NCBI GenBank assembly: GCA_910580225.1
Contig: CAJTXE010000023.1
Location: 16,211-72,656, forward strand
Length of the DNA: 56,446 nucleotides
Direction of reading: 5' to 3'
Origin: an uncultured Acetatifactor sp.
Lineage (GTDB): Bacteria > Bacillota > Clostridia > Lachnospirales > Lachnospiraceae
Shown: in pieces, positions 34,992 to 43,824 of the stretch
Position numbering within the stretch: the first letter of the stretch is position 1
Layout: each line of letters begins with the position of its first letter
The notes under the pieces: generated by a model
What the model was told of the DNA's origin: nothing
Databases searched by the model: none
The model's input: the letters and a program-made list of their open reading frames with translations, nothing else
Program-made: the position numbers and the translations under genes

Positions 34992-35854
34992 ACCGCTTTC
35001 CCCCTGCCCTTCCATCTTTTTAATACCATTCCGACAGTTGTGTCAGTCCTGCAGAACTCCATGCTTCCGCCAGACATTCGCCCAGCTTTATCTGCTCTCA
35101 GATCCGCAGGTGCATATAATCTGGCTTTCGACATGTTGTCTCTGCCGGGCATCCGGAGGATTTCACTGGCTTTCAGATCCGCCCTGCCGCCCTTATGGTT
35201 TTGACCCGTGCCGTTTCCGCCCATTCGGCTTCCACCCATACCTGTCCTTGCGGAATAATCCTTGATTTTGCAGTACACGATGGCCACCAGGGTGCTTACC
35301 AGCGTGGCCGCTATGGCGGGCGCAATGATGGCCGTGGGATTGGCGCTGCCGTACTGGCTGCGATAGGCAATCATGTTCACCGGAATCAGCTGCAGGGAGG
35401 AAATATTGAGAATCAGAAAGATGCACATCTCGTTGCTGGCCCGCCTGCCCGCGCCCTTTCCCCGGTCGCCCCGGCCTGCATTCTCCTGCCTTCGGAAGCT
35501 TTCTCCTGCCCCGGATCCCTTTAAGCTCCTTCCTGCCGCCGTCTGCATATAAATCTGTTCCCGGGTATCCCTATCCCTGCGGGCAGCCCCTCCCCGGATA
35601 TTCCCTGCTCCTCGGGCAGCCCTTTCTCCGCGGATGTCCCCTTCCCCATTTTCCTCCTCCAGATACTCCGGATTCCCCCGCTCCGCCTCCAGCTTTGCCA
35701 GTTCCTCCATGGCCTTTAAACCCCCTTGTGTCAAGTTAGTGACACGAACTTTGTGAAAAATATCTTGTAATAATGGTTTTTTCCTTTCTCTTATTGTTGA
35801 ATAATACCAAAACAAGAAAATCAATATAATAAAAGCAGGATTTCTCCGTTTCAT
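34988..35854 (-). pseudogene. spmA: spmA 3' part, interrupted by element insertion
   Basis: The frame encodes the second half of spore maturation protein A: GLKAMEELAKLEAERGNPEY and then NEMCIFLILNISSLQLIPVN / SQYGSANPTAIIAPAIAATL. Normal SpmA has about 90-100 residues before GLKAME; here they are missing. The frame instead runs 43 codons into the neighbouring AT-rich sequence. The join is at about 35,720-35,728. Between the two conserved blocks lies an Arg/Gly-rich stretch (about residues 70-140) and after them a Gly/Arg/Met-rich tail of about 85 residues, both unusual for this family. Either the gene is dead or the inserted DNA is removed during sporulation. Confidence 0.8.
35720..35745. 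mobile_element. Probable element end / attachment site in spmA
   Basis: spmA homology stops at the GGGGG run (35721-35725). Directly beside it are the inverted repeats GTGTCA (35728-35733) and TGACAC (35740-35745), the kind of short symmetric site a serine recombinase could bind. The recombinase genes begin within 1 kb, the usual position at an element end. The matching far end is not recognised in the window. Confidence 0.6.
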
Positions 35855-35888
35855 GAGTTCCTGCTTTCACAATCCACCGCAAAATTCA

Positions 35889-36683
35889 TTATGCCAGTTG
35901 TAAATCATTCTCAAGTCTTTCCACTACACTCAATGGCAAATCTAAATCCTCTGCAATTTCCTCTTTTGTCATTTTTCCTCTTTCCAGCATACGCTTTGCT
36001 GCTTCAATTTTTTCTTCATTTAAAAGCTGCTCCATGATTTTACTCATAATTTTTCGTCCTTCCTCATCTTTCTTGAAATATCTTGCCCGATCTGCTAATT
36101 CCTTATAATTCATATCGTCTGGATCAGCACAGCTTAAATCATGCATCAACCGCCCTAATGGTGTATCATCTTTAATCTCTCCGTTTACATATATAATATG
36201 TGCTTTATCATTAAACAACGCCCCTGTTTCTTGAATTGTCCTGTCAATATGATAAATCGGGAGATTACCTTCAAGCACATCATTCTCTGTAATAAATACC
36301 ACATACGTTTCCGCCAGCATTTCCGTATCATCTCCCGGAAGAATGGAATTTGCATCCATTAAACTGCTGTTATATCTCGCACGTTTCGGCTTTGCCCCAC
36401 TGTCGGCTCGTTGCAGTTCTACATCGTACTGTTTCTTTGACACATCATTTGTCTTAACATCCATTCTGATAGAACGCCCTTGCAGGTTCTTTATTACCGC
36501 CTGTACCTGTGCTTCTTTTACAACTAACTTTGCATCATTCATAATAATGCGTAGCATCAGTTCTACCCCTTTGGAATAATCTTCCAGACATTTTGTCATA
36601 AATTCGTCATCAAAATAACTCATTTCCTGTAAGCGTTCTAAAAGCAGCTTCTGTTTCTCTTCCCTTTTCTGCTCATTTGTCAT
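35889..36683 (-). CDS. Rpn-family PD-(D/E)XK nuclease-fold protein
   Basis: A 264-residue protein. Residues about 45-110 contain the nuclease fold: an N-terminal helix, then RMDVKTNDVSKKQYDVELQR, where Asp and the E-x-Q pair form the PD-(D/E)XK active site. The C-terminal 50 residues (EEKIEAAKRMLERGKMTKEE, IAEDLDLPLSVVERLENDLQ) are a small HTH-like module found in many proteins of this family. Rpn proteins promote recombination-like DNA cleavage in E. coli; their task in elements is unclear. AGGAG precedes the start. It is the gene nearest the element end, 36 bases after recombinase 1. Confidence 0.82.
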   Translation of the reverse strand: MTNEQKREEKQKLLLERLQEMSYFDDEFMTKCLEDYSKGVELMLRIIMNDAKLVVKEAQVQAVIKNLQGRSIRMDVKTNDVSKKQYDVELQRADSGAKPKRARYNSSLMDANSILPGDDTEMLAETYVVFITENDVLEGNLPIYHIDRTIQETGALFNDKAHIIYVNGEIKDDTPLGRLMHDLSCADPDDMNYKELADRARYFKKDEEGRKIMSKIMEQLLNEEKIEAAKRMLERGKMTKEEIAEDLDLPLSVVERLENDLQLA

Positions 36684-36719
36684 ATCCTATTCTCCTGTCC
36701 TTATAATATCATAAAAACC

Positions 36720-38348
36720 TTAATTTTTCAATGTTTCCACGCTTTTGTCCTGAAACTTAAAGACAACCTCAACCCGGTTGCCGCCATATACATAAACCGC
36801 ATCTACAAGCTGTCTGACAACCTCTTTTGTAAGGTCTGTTAGATTTTCTTTTCCTTTTAACAAGTTTAACAAATCAGACTTTTCATCCGGTACTGCTGTT
36901 TCTTTTGAATGGCAAGCCCTAAGTTCTGCTTCATATATTTCTATCTGCTTATTGTTATTTTCTTTTTTCTGTAAAAAACAGTCAGCATCAATCTCACCTT
37001 TTGCATAGCTTTCATACAGTGAAAAATTGCTATCTGTAAGTTTTTGAATCTGTTCCTGAAGCTGCTCCTTTTGCTCCTGATCCGCCTTGACACGCTCCTG
37101 GAACTGATTGTTATATAAATCCTGTAACCTTCCCATTTCCCCTGCCAGCATTGCCTGATTCCTGATTGCTGACAAAACAACTGCTATGAGTTCCGTTTCC
37201 TTGACATTCTCCGGGCAACATCCCTCCTGCTTCGTTTCATAGTAATATCTGCAATAATAAGACGCATTTAATCTGCTTCGACGCTGCATATTGTGTCTGC
37301 ATCCACCGCACTTTACCAATCCCTTAACAGGCGAATCCGCACTTCCCCTTTTTCTCTTTTCTCCCTCACAATATACCGTCTTATCTAAATTTTCTCGATC
37401 TGCCAGTTTTTTTATGCTGCTTGTCCGGGCATCCATGCTGTTCACATATTCAAATAATTCCTTTGATATGATTGGTTCATGTGTGCCTTCGCAGACTTCC
37501 CATTCATCTTTCGACAGGCATTTCGTTCTTCTTGAACCGACCTCAATAGTTTCCTTTTTGTGAAAAACTGTATTTCCCACATATATCTCATTTTTCAAAA
37601 TTCTTCCTATGATAGAGCCATTCCACACCTTTTTTTCGCCCTGATATTTCCATTGGTAGGTGCTGCCGCTTTTCACTGCATAGATTTGTGGCGTAGGAAT
37701 ATCTTTCTGGTTTAAATACCTCGCCACCTCCGCCTTAATTCCACATTCTGCATACTTCTCAAAAATCATGCGTACAATAGCCGCCGCTTCCTCATCTATT
37801 ACTATACGGTTATGGTCAGTAGGCGATTTTTTATAACCAAACGCCGCAAATGTAGCAAGGTATTTTCCTCTCTTACGCCTTCCCATCAGGTCATTTTTAA
37901 TTTTAACAGAGTTTTCTTCGCTAAAATAATCATACATCAGATTCTCAAACGCAACATCCATATCTGGTGTCGTTCCTTTATAGTCTTTGCTGTCAAAGCT
38001 GTTATTGACAGCGATAAATCGAACATCCAATAATGGAAATATCTTTTCAATGTAATTACCGACTTCAATATGGTTTCTTCCAAAGCGTGAGAAGTCCTTC
38101 ACAATGATAATGGACACTTTACCGGATTTTACATCTTCCAATAGTTCCTGAACCCCCGGTCTTTCAAAATTTTTACCGCTGAATCCGTCATCTATGTATT
38201 CCTTTATCTCAAAACCCGCAAATTCCGGTTTTTGCTCCACAAACTTGCGTAGAATGAGCCTTTGATTTGTGATACTATTGCTTTCATCAACCATATCACC
38301 ATCTTCTTTTGACAGCCTTAAATACAGTGCCAGAATCATAAACAGCAT
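36720..38348 (-). CDS. Large serine recombinase 1 of 3
   Basis: A 542-residue recombinase. The resolvase domain starts with LALYLRLSKEDGD, whose Ser is the nucleophile, and contains the Arg-rich active site IIIVKDFSRFGRNHIEVGNY. The Recombinase domain follows (FGYKKSPTDHNRIVIDEEAA), then a zinc ribbon with VKCGGC and YYCRYYY...GCCPE, a coiled-coil arm (about residues 400-480) and a short C-terminal strand domain. AGGAGG before the Met at 38348 supports this start over 38381. It lies four bases after recombinase 2, so the three are translated together. Confidence 0.93.
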   Translation of the reverse strand: MLFMILALYLRLSKEDGDMVDESNSITNQRLILRKFVEQKPEFAGFEIKEYIDDGFSGKNFERPGVQELLEDVKSGKVSIIIVKDFSRFGRNHIEVGNYIEKIFPLLDVRFIAVNNSFDSKDYKGTTPDMDVAFENLMYDYFSEENSVKIKNDLMGRRKRGKYLATFAAFGYKKSPTDHNRIVIDEEAAAIVRMIFEKYAECGIKAEVARYLNQKDIPTPQIYAVKSGSTYQWKYQGEKKVWNGSIIGRILKNEIYVGNTVFHKKETIEVGSRRTKCLSKDEWEVCEGTHEPIISKELFEYVNSMDARTSSIKKLADRENLDKTVYCEGEKRKRGSADSPVKGLVKCGGCRHNMQRRSRLNASYYCRYYYETKQEGCCPENVKETELIAVVLSAIRNQAMLAGEMGRLQDLYNNQFQERVKADQEQKEQLQEQIQKLTDSNFSLYESYAKGEIDADCFLQKKENNNKQIEIYEAELRACHSKETAVPDEKSDLLNLLKGKENLTDLTKEVVRQLVDAVYVYGGNRVEVVFKFQDKSVETLKN

Positions 38349-38352
38349 AAAA

Positions 38353-40035
38353 TCACACCTCCTTTTGCATCCAACTATCAAGAACCGAAAAGCAATCCTG
38401 ATACCTTAACTTTATTTCCACCCGGTTATCAGTAAAAAGCTCTATTCTGTCAACACAGATTTCTACCATTGTTTCCGTCAATTTCCTTGTATTCTGAAAG
38501 CAAAGCCAGTCCGACAATAGTTTTTGCAAAGCCGCCTGACACTTCTTTATCCCTTTTACCTCTTTAGCACAAACATTCTCCTGTTTCCCGCATAGTTCTA
38601 TTTTCTCATGATAGGTACTTTTATATTGCAGAAATGCCGCCTGTGAGATACTTCCTTCCGCATAATCTGAATATTTCTGCATATACTCTTGCTCCAATAG
38701 GTTCTTTGTACTCACAATCTTTTGTCTTTTCCATTCTGTCTGTTTCAGATTTTCTTCAAAGGAATAACGAATATCTTTTTCTATCTTTTTCTTTATCCCT
38801 TTTATCAAACTCAAATGCCTGCGTATCGTGCCATACAGAATATCACACAGCAAGTCCTCTGCAATCCACCTTGTATCACATAAATCGCAGTGATTTCTAT
38901 GAGTACTGCACTTAAAAATCTTGTATTGCTCCTTTACCCCATTGACAGAGCGATAAGCGCCTACCCTGACCATATTTGCCTTACAAGAGCCGCAGAACAG
39001 CTTCCCTTGAAATATATTTCTCTCAAATACAACCGTTTGGCGTTCACAGGCAGATTCGGTTTTTTTATCCTTTGTCTGACTTAGTATCTTCTGGACAATC
39101 TCAAACATCGACTTTTCAATAATCGGTTCATGGTTATTCTCAATAACAATCTGCTCCTGTTCCGGTACTGGACTTGCCTTTTTCCCCGCAAAAAAGCTCT
39201 GCTCTGATTGATGTCTTATAACCCTTCCGATATAAACAGGGTTTTCCAGAAGCCGCTTAATTGTAGAACAATGCCATATTTTCAGCTCTTCTTCCGGCTT
39301 CCTATATACACTGCCTGTCAAAGCATATTGCTGTGGTGTATAAACATGGTTATCATACAGCCATCGGCTTATTGCATAATTAGAAATCCCCTCGCCGCAC
39401 TGTTTAAATATCTCCCGTACAATCGGAGCTGTCTGCTCACAGATCATATAATTCGTACCACTTCCATTCATCTTATATCCATAAGGAATCGTAGCACTGC
39501 GATAGAACATCCCTTTTTCCTGTTTCGTCCGAAAGGTGCTTCCTACTTTCTTGGAAATATCCCTTGCATACATCTCATGCATAAGGTTTTTAAGAGAAAT
39601 AAGCAAAAGTTCTCTGCTGCAATCTGCATCAGCACTATCATACCTGTCAACAATGGATATAAAGCGCACACCTAAGAACGGAAATACCTTCTCAATATAA
39701 TTGCCGGCTTCTATGTACTCCCTTCCAAACCGGGATAAATCCTTGACAATCACACAGTCAATGATTCCTGCTTTCATATCTGCTATCATCCGGCTAAATG
39801 CCGGACGTGAAAAATCTGTTCCTGTTTTCCCATCATCAACATATTCTCTTACTATATTCAGGTCAGGACGTCTACTTATATATTCCTGTGCCAGCTTTCT
39901 TTGATTTTCTAAGGAGTCGCTCCCTGTATAGTCACTGTCCACCGATAGCCTTAAATAATCTCCAACCTGATATACTTTGTCAGTTTTCTTTGTTTTAACA
40001 TAGTTCTTTCTATACCTGTCCGCTGTCCTAGCCAT
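38353..40035 (-). CDS. Large serine recombinase 2 of 3
   Basis: A 560-residue recombinase. An N-terminal basic extension (ARTADRYRKNYVKTKKTDK) precedes the resolvase domain (VGDYLRLSVDSDYTGSDS, with nucleophile Ser) and CVIVKDLSRFGREYIEAGNY. Zinc-ribbon cysteines occur in LFCGSCKANM and later FKCSTHRNHCDLCDTRW, the latter with extra Cys/His. A coiled coil and a terminal strand domain follow. It overlaps recombinase 3 by 8 bases. It differs clearly from the other two, as expected for three proteins with separate roles rather than recent copies. Confidence 0.93.
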   Translation of the reverse strand: MARTADRYRKNYVKTKKTDKVYQVGDYLRLSVDSDYTGSDSLENQRKLAQEYISRRPDLNIVREYVDDGKTGTDFSRPAFSRMIADMKAGIIDCVIVKDLSRFGREYIEAGNYIEKVFPFLGVRFISIVDRYDSADADCSRELLLISLKNLMHEMYARDISKKVGSTFRTKQEKGMFYRSATIPYGYKMNGSGTNYMICEQTAPIVREIFKQCGEGISNYAISRWLYDNHVYTPQQYALTGSVYRKPEEELKIWHCSTIKRLLENPVYIGRVIRHQSEQSFFAGKKASPVPEQEQIVIENNHEPIIEKSMFEIVQKILSQTKDKKTESACERQTVVFERNIFQGKLFCGSCKANMVRVGAYRSVNGVKEQYKIFKCSTHRNHCDLCDTRWIAEDLLCDILYGTIRRHLSLIKGIKKKIEKDIRYSFEENLKQTEWKRQKIVSTKNLLEQEYMQKYSDYAEGSISQAAFLQYKSTYHEKIELCGKQENVCAKEVKGIKKCQAALQKLLSDWLCFQNTRKLTETMVEICVDRIELFTDNRVEIKLRYQDCFSVLDSWMQKEV

Positions 40036-41722
40036 TGATGCCCACCCCCTTCATAGATGCCGGAATGTGCCCAGTAGGATTGCAGGCAATACTACTTGTA
40101 ATTTTACATAAGGTTTCGTATTCATCCTGATACTTAAAGGTGATCTCAATTCTGTTTTCTTCATAAACAGTAATTTTCTCCACTAATGACAGAACGATAC
40201 TTCTATCTAACGATGTGATATTTCCTTTTTTCGTAAATGTATCAATCCATTCATTCGCAAACAGTCCTTCTTTAAAAACTGTTTCTATCTCCGCCTGCAA
40301 TTTTCTGATTGTTTCCTCTATCTCTGCGGACTTACGAGCAAAATTTTCTTTAAACTGCTCATATTCATCTATGGAAATAATCCCTGCCGCCAGATCTCTG
40401 TGCAAAGCCATTTCCACCTTCTTACACTGTTCCAGCTCTTGATACTTAGCAAGGATTTCCCGGTCATTCGCCACCACATCATCATAACAGGCTTCATTCT
40501 CTTTCATTAAAGTCGAAAGTTCATCCAGTTTGGCAACGTGTTCAATATGCCTTTTGATTGCATCCAGCAGTATATCTTCTACCACTGACTGGTTTATGCT
40601 GTGGCGGCTGCACCCTTTTCCTTTATTATAAGTGGCACATATATAGTATATGTTCTGTTTCGCTTTATAACGGTTACAACGTCTGACCATACTCCTGCCA
40701 CATTCCCCACAGAACATCAAACCGGACAGCATGAACAAAGTTTCTTCATCCGGAGATTTACGGGTGTCAAGATTTAAGAGTTTTGCCACATTTTCAAAAT
40801 CCGCCTTACTGATAATCGCTTCATGGGTATTTTCTTTTACCGCCCACTCTGTTTCCGGCTTTTCTATAACCTTATTCAGCTTATAATTGACTTTTTCACG
40901 TTTTCCCTGTTCAAGCACACCTATATAAATCTTGTTCTTTAATATGCGGTTAATAGATACCGCCGACCATTTTGCTTTTGCATTTTTCTGAAAACCGCAT
41001 TTATAATTTCCCCCAAGTTGTCTTTTGTACTCGGAAGGCGCTGCTACACCAAGTTCATTGAGTTTTTCAGCGATTGCCGCCGAACTCATACCTTTCAACT
41101 TCCAGTCGAAAATCTTGCGTACAATATCAGCCGCATATTCATCTGGTATGATTTTATTCCTGTCCGTTTCCAGTTTTTTATAGCCGTATGCAACATGAGC
41201 GCCGATATACAGCCCGCTTTCACGCATAACCTCCTGATGACTTCTCACTTTGCCAGATATATCCCGGCTATAATTATCATTTACAAAATTTTTGACCGGA
41301 ATCAGCAGATTTACATCGCTTTGCGTAGCTGTCAGGCTGTCAAAATGATCCAGTACAGATACAAACCGGACATGATAGGACGGGAAAATTTTTTTCACAT
41401 AGCGTCCAGAATCAATGTAATCACGTCCTAACCTTGACAAGTCCTTAACAATGACCATATTCACCTTACCATCGTAAATATCCTGGCACATACGCTGAAA
41501 ACTTGGACGTTCAAAATTAAGTCCTGTAAATCCATCATCTATATAAATGTCATAAAGGGTAACATTTGGCATAGATTCTATTGCTTTTAATATCAATGCC
41601 TTTTGATTGGCGATGCTGTTGCTTTCTTTCTTGTCCTTGCTCTCCCGCAAATCTTCATCTTCTTTTGACAGACGCAGGTACACAGCAGCCAAATAAGATA
41701 TGTATGAAATGTATTCACCCAT
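40028..41722 (-). CDS. Large serine recombinase 3 of 3
   Basis: A 564-residue recombinase, first gene of the triplet. The resolvase domain has AAVYLRLSKEDEDLRESKDK with the nucleophile Ser, and MVIVKDLSRLGRDYIDSGRY. The Recombinase domain is AYGYKKLETDRNKIIPDEYA; zinc-ribbon Cys lie in LMFCGECGRSMVRRC and YYICATYNKGKGCSRH. A coiled-coil segment covers about 420-490. GGAGG lies before the ATG. Triplets of this kind carry out integration and excision of some Firmicutes ICEs; which member does what is not known here. Confidence 0.93.
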   Translation of the reverse strand: MGEYISYISYLAAVYLRLSKEDEDLRESKDKKESNSIANQKALILKAIESMPNVTLYDIYIDDGFTGLNFERPSFQRMCQDIYDGKVNMVIVKDLSRLGRDYIDSGRYVKKIFPSYHVRFVSVLDHFDSLTATQSDVNLLIPVKNFVNDNYSRDISGKVRSHQEVMRESGLYIGAHVAYGYKKLETDRNKIIPDEYAADIVRKIFDWKLKGMSSAAIAEKLNELGVAAPSEYKRQLGGNYKCGFQKNAKAKWSAVSINRILKNKIYIGVLEQGKREKVNYKLNKVIEKPETEWAVKENTHEAIISKADFENVAKLLNLDTRKSPDEETLFMLSGLMFCGECGRSMVRRCNRYKAKQNIYYICATYNKGKGCSRHSINQSVVEDILLDAIKRHIEHVAKLDELSTLMKENEACYDDVVANDREILAKYQELEQCKKVEMALHRDLAAGIISIDEYEQFKENFARKSAEIEETIRKLQAEIETVFKEGLFANEWIDTFTKKGNITSLDRSIVLSLVEKITVYEENRIEITFKYQDEYETLCKITSSIACNPTGHIPASMKGVGING

Positions 41723-41859
41723 ACCGCTTCCTCCTAATTTTATAGTGCTGACAAACCATAAAATCAGGGTTCCACATATGAATTTAGTCCTGAATATAGT
41801 TTAGCACAGATTCCCGCTTTTGTCCAATGAAGAAATACGCAATTTCACTTGTGAAAGTT

Positions 41860-42111
41860 TCACATTGCACTGGCAGTTTTTAATATCAGCTCCTGCAGCC
41901 GATCCGTAAGTGTCACTGTTGTATCCTCAAAGCCAATCTTAACAACATATTCCCCATATCTATAACAGTAAGGATTCTTAATCTGTTCGAGATAGTCCTT
42001 AATCTGTCCTTCCCGGCTTTTCCTTTTATTTACTTCCACTTCTCTTATATCTGCAAGTTCCTCCCTTTTTACTGTCCTTACATCCACATTTTTCATTTCT
42101 TCTATGCTCAA
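41860..42111 (-). CDS. DUF6870-like small element protein
   Basis: An 83-residue protein matching a small family common in Lachnospiraceae integrative elements: MKNVDVRTVKREELADIREV, then YLEQIKNPYCYRYGEYVVKI and TVTLTDRLQELILK. Function unknown. I place the start at the TTG at 42111 (SIEEMKNV follows), with AAAGAGGTG eight bases upstream; an internal ATG is 15 bases later. It lies 137 bases before the recombinase triplet, the place occupied by excisionase in Tn916. A role as directionality factor is possible but only by position. Confidence 0.6.
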   Translation of the reverse strand: MSIEEMKNVDVRTVKREELADIREVEVNKRKSREGQIKDYLEQIKNPYCYRYGEYVVKIGFEDTTVTLTDRLQELILKTASAM

Positions 42112-42195
42112 TATACATACACCTCTTTCACTTTTCCACATTCCATTATATTGACATCTGCTTGTCCTATATGTATCATGTCCCACGCCAAATCA

Positions 42196-42381
42196 TTATT
42201 TTTTGATATGTTTATCAATGAAAATTCGTCTGTAAGATAAACTTTCATTGATAAACATATTAAAAATATCCTCACAGGTGACAGGCGGGAAACCTGCCCA
42301 CATTGGACTTGCACCATCATCTTTTCTATGTGACTGACTTTCGCCAGAAGTATCATTATCACGAAACTGTTTCTTCGCCAA
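42196..42381 (-). CDS. Possible small protein of unknown function
   Basis: A 61-codon frame with a TTG start at 42381 and AGAGGGG six bases before it. The product is basic and polar (AKKQFRDNDTSGESQSH, later WAGFPPVTCEDIFNMFINES). I recognise no family. Its last third coincides with an 18-bp perfect inverted repeat, which argues either for a fused remnant or for chance. Frames overlap on the same strand (42108-42530), which I consider less likely. Confidence 0.35.
   Translation of the reverse strand: MAKKQFRDNDTSGESQSHRKDDGASPMWAGFPPVTCEDIFNMFINESLSYRRIFIDKHIKK
42206..42260. repeat. Perfect 18-bp inverted repeat
   Basis: ATATGTTTATCAATGAAA (42206-42223) pairs exactly with TTTCATTGATAAACATAT (42243-42260), with a 19-base loop. 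No U-tract follows on either strand. It lies inside the element between the small regulatory genes and the recombinases, so it may be a protein site, an RNA structure or an old insertion scar. Confidence 0.75.
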
Positions 42382-42625
42382 TAGAATCCCCTCTTCCTGT
42401 ATAGGAAGTTTTCTACTCCAACACTGATATTTTTTCGCTCGTGCCTTTGCTTCAACATCATCAGATGCTTCTTCACTTTCAATTCCTTACCGGAACAGAC
42501 AGTCATAGCGTATCTGCTGCGTAGCTCCACAGTTTCTCACGTCCTGTGAGGTTATTGTATATTCAATTTTCAAGGTACACCGCTGTAAATCCTGTCAGCT
42601 ATGGAAAAGGGCAGCAAGCCGCCCT

Positions 42626-42874
42626 TTATACCGCTTCAAACGCCAGTATCTTTGTGATTAGCTTTGTTTCAAGCCTCCGGCGCAGTGTTTCATCGACACA
42701 ATAATGAAGCCGCCCTCCCTCGTCATACATCTTCCGGGTGGACAGGGTAATTATGTATCCCTCATAATGCTTCAGGACTGTGTTGATTGCCAGTACATCG
42801 CCTTCTGATGCTGCCTTAATGATATGGAAAGGCAACAAATTCTTTTCTTCTCTGTTCTTACATCTCTGTTTCAT
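42626..42874 (-). CDS. Tn916 Orf8-like helix-turn-helix domain protein
   Basis: An 82-residue protein of the type always found after the sigma-like gene in Tn916/Tn1549 elements: LLPFHIIKAASEGDVLAINTVLKHYEGYI and LRRRLETKLITKILAFE (both quoted in part). It is a helix-turn-helix domain resembling the start of sigma region 2. TGGAGGG precedes the ATG at 42874. It overlaps the sigma gene by 17 bases. Probably regulates excision genes downstream. Confidence 0.8.
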   Translation of the reverse strand: MKQRCKNREEKNLLPFHIIKAASEGDVLAINTVLKHYEGYIITLSTRKMYDEGGRLHYCVDETLRRRLETKLITKILAFEAV

Positions 42875-43298
42875 CTGCTTTTCCCTCCATAATCTTCCTT
42901 AAAATCTCAAGTGAGCGTGTCCGGTGTTCATGGACTGTGCTGCGGACAAGGTTCATCTCCCTTGCTATATCCGCATCGCTCATTTCCAGAAAATACGAAA
43001 GCAGTATTACATTCCGCTTCCTCTCCGAAAGTGCCTGCAACGCTTCCGCAATCAGGGTGTCTTTCACCTCAATGTCATATCCATGCACTGTAAAATGGCT
43101 GTTTTCCACTCCGTATTCATCCATAACAAACAACTGGTTCAGCTCCTTTTCAGACAGTTCAGAAAACATGGCTTCATGTTCCCTGCGGTAATCCATGTGC
43201 CTGTAATAATTGATTGCTTCGCCTTTCAGCGACATCTGGCACAGGCGGTCAAAGCGATGCCTGACCGTCATTTCATCATGGTGAGAAGGTTTCTTCAT
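42858..43298 (-). CDS. Sigma-70-like factor of conjugative elements (Tn916 Orf7-like)
   Basis: A 146-residue sigma-70-like protein. Region 4 is clear: EALQALSERKRNVILLSYFL, MSDADIAREMNLVRSTVHEH, then RTRSLEILRKIM. The N-terminal part (RHRFDRLCQMSLKGEAINYY) is the short region typical for Tn916 Orf7-type proteins, which in Tn916 drive expression of int/xis. GGAGGTGA precedes the ATG. It faces the divergent XRE gene across a 526-base control region. Confidence 0.85.
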   Translation of the reverse strand: MKKPSHHDEMTVRHRFDRLCQMSLKGEAINYYRHMDYRREHEAMFSELSEKELNQLFVMDEYGVENSHFTVHGYDIEVKDTLIAEALQALSERKRNVILLSYFLEMSDADIAREMNLVRSTVHEHRTRSLEILRKIMEGKADETEM

Positions 43299-43824
43299 AC
43301 GAGTTCACCTCCTCCCCCGCTGTGACGTGACAAAGGCATACGCCTTTTCCCTTTCCGTTGTATCTGCCAAATAGCGGTAGGCTGATGTTCGGGTGGGTGC
43401 AAAATTTGTTGAAAAATTTTGTATATAAAAAACGCCCGGACAGGCAAAATGCCCGCTGGACGTTATTCATATCTGCTATTCTGTTTTTTCCACACGCTAC
43501 GGGAGCGTATAATTCACTTGTCAGGGTGTATCCTGTCTTACTGCCTGTAAAACACCTTATAAAAGAGCCTTTCCACGCCAGAAGCCGGACAGGTTCAAAA
43601 AGTCAAAAAAATATCCCTCAGACCGTTCAGAACACATAAATTCCCCTGAACGTACCCAAAGGATAAAAATTCACGCAAAAAACCTCTGGATACTGCGTTT
43701 TTTTATATGCAATATCCAAAGTCTTTTTATTCTTCTATGTGCATTATGCCCCTCTGATAAAGTGATTTATTAGTGCATTTTAAAAGTAAAATGTGCAATA
43801 TACACTATACATGGAGGTGCATAT
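43299..43824. promoter_or_regulatory. Divergent control region of element regulators
   Basis: Separates the sigma gene (minus) from the XRE gene (plus). An 8-bp inverted repeat (CAAAATTT...AAATTTTG) is at 43400-43421. The stretch 43773-43800 (GTGCATTTTA...TAAAATGTGC) is symmetric around the XRE promoter area and is a candidate operator for the XRE protein itself. I see no protein gene in the region. Confidence 0.45.

Noticed and set aside
42108..42530. 140-codon minus-strand frame
   Set aside because: Its residue pattern shows no family and it conflicts with the better-supported 42196-42381 and 41860-42111 frames, which have ribosome sites.
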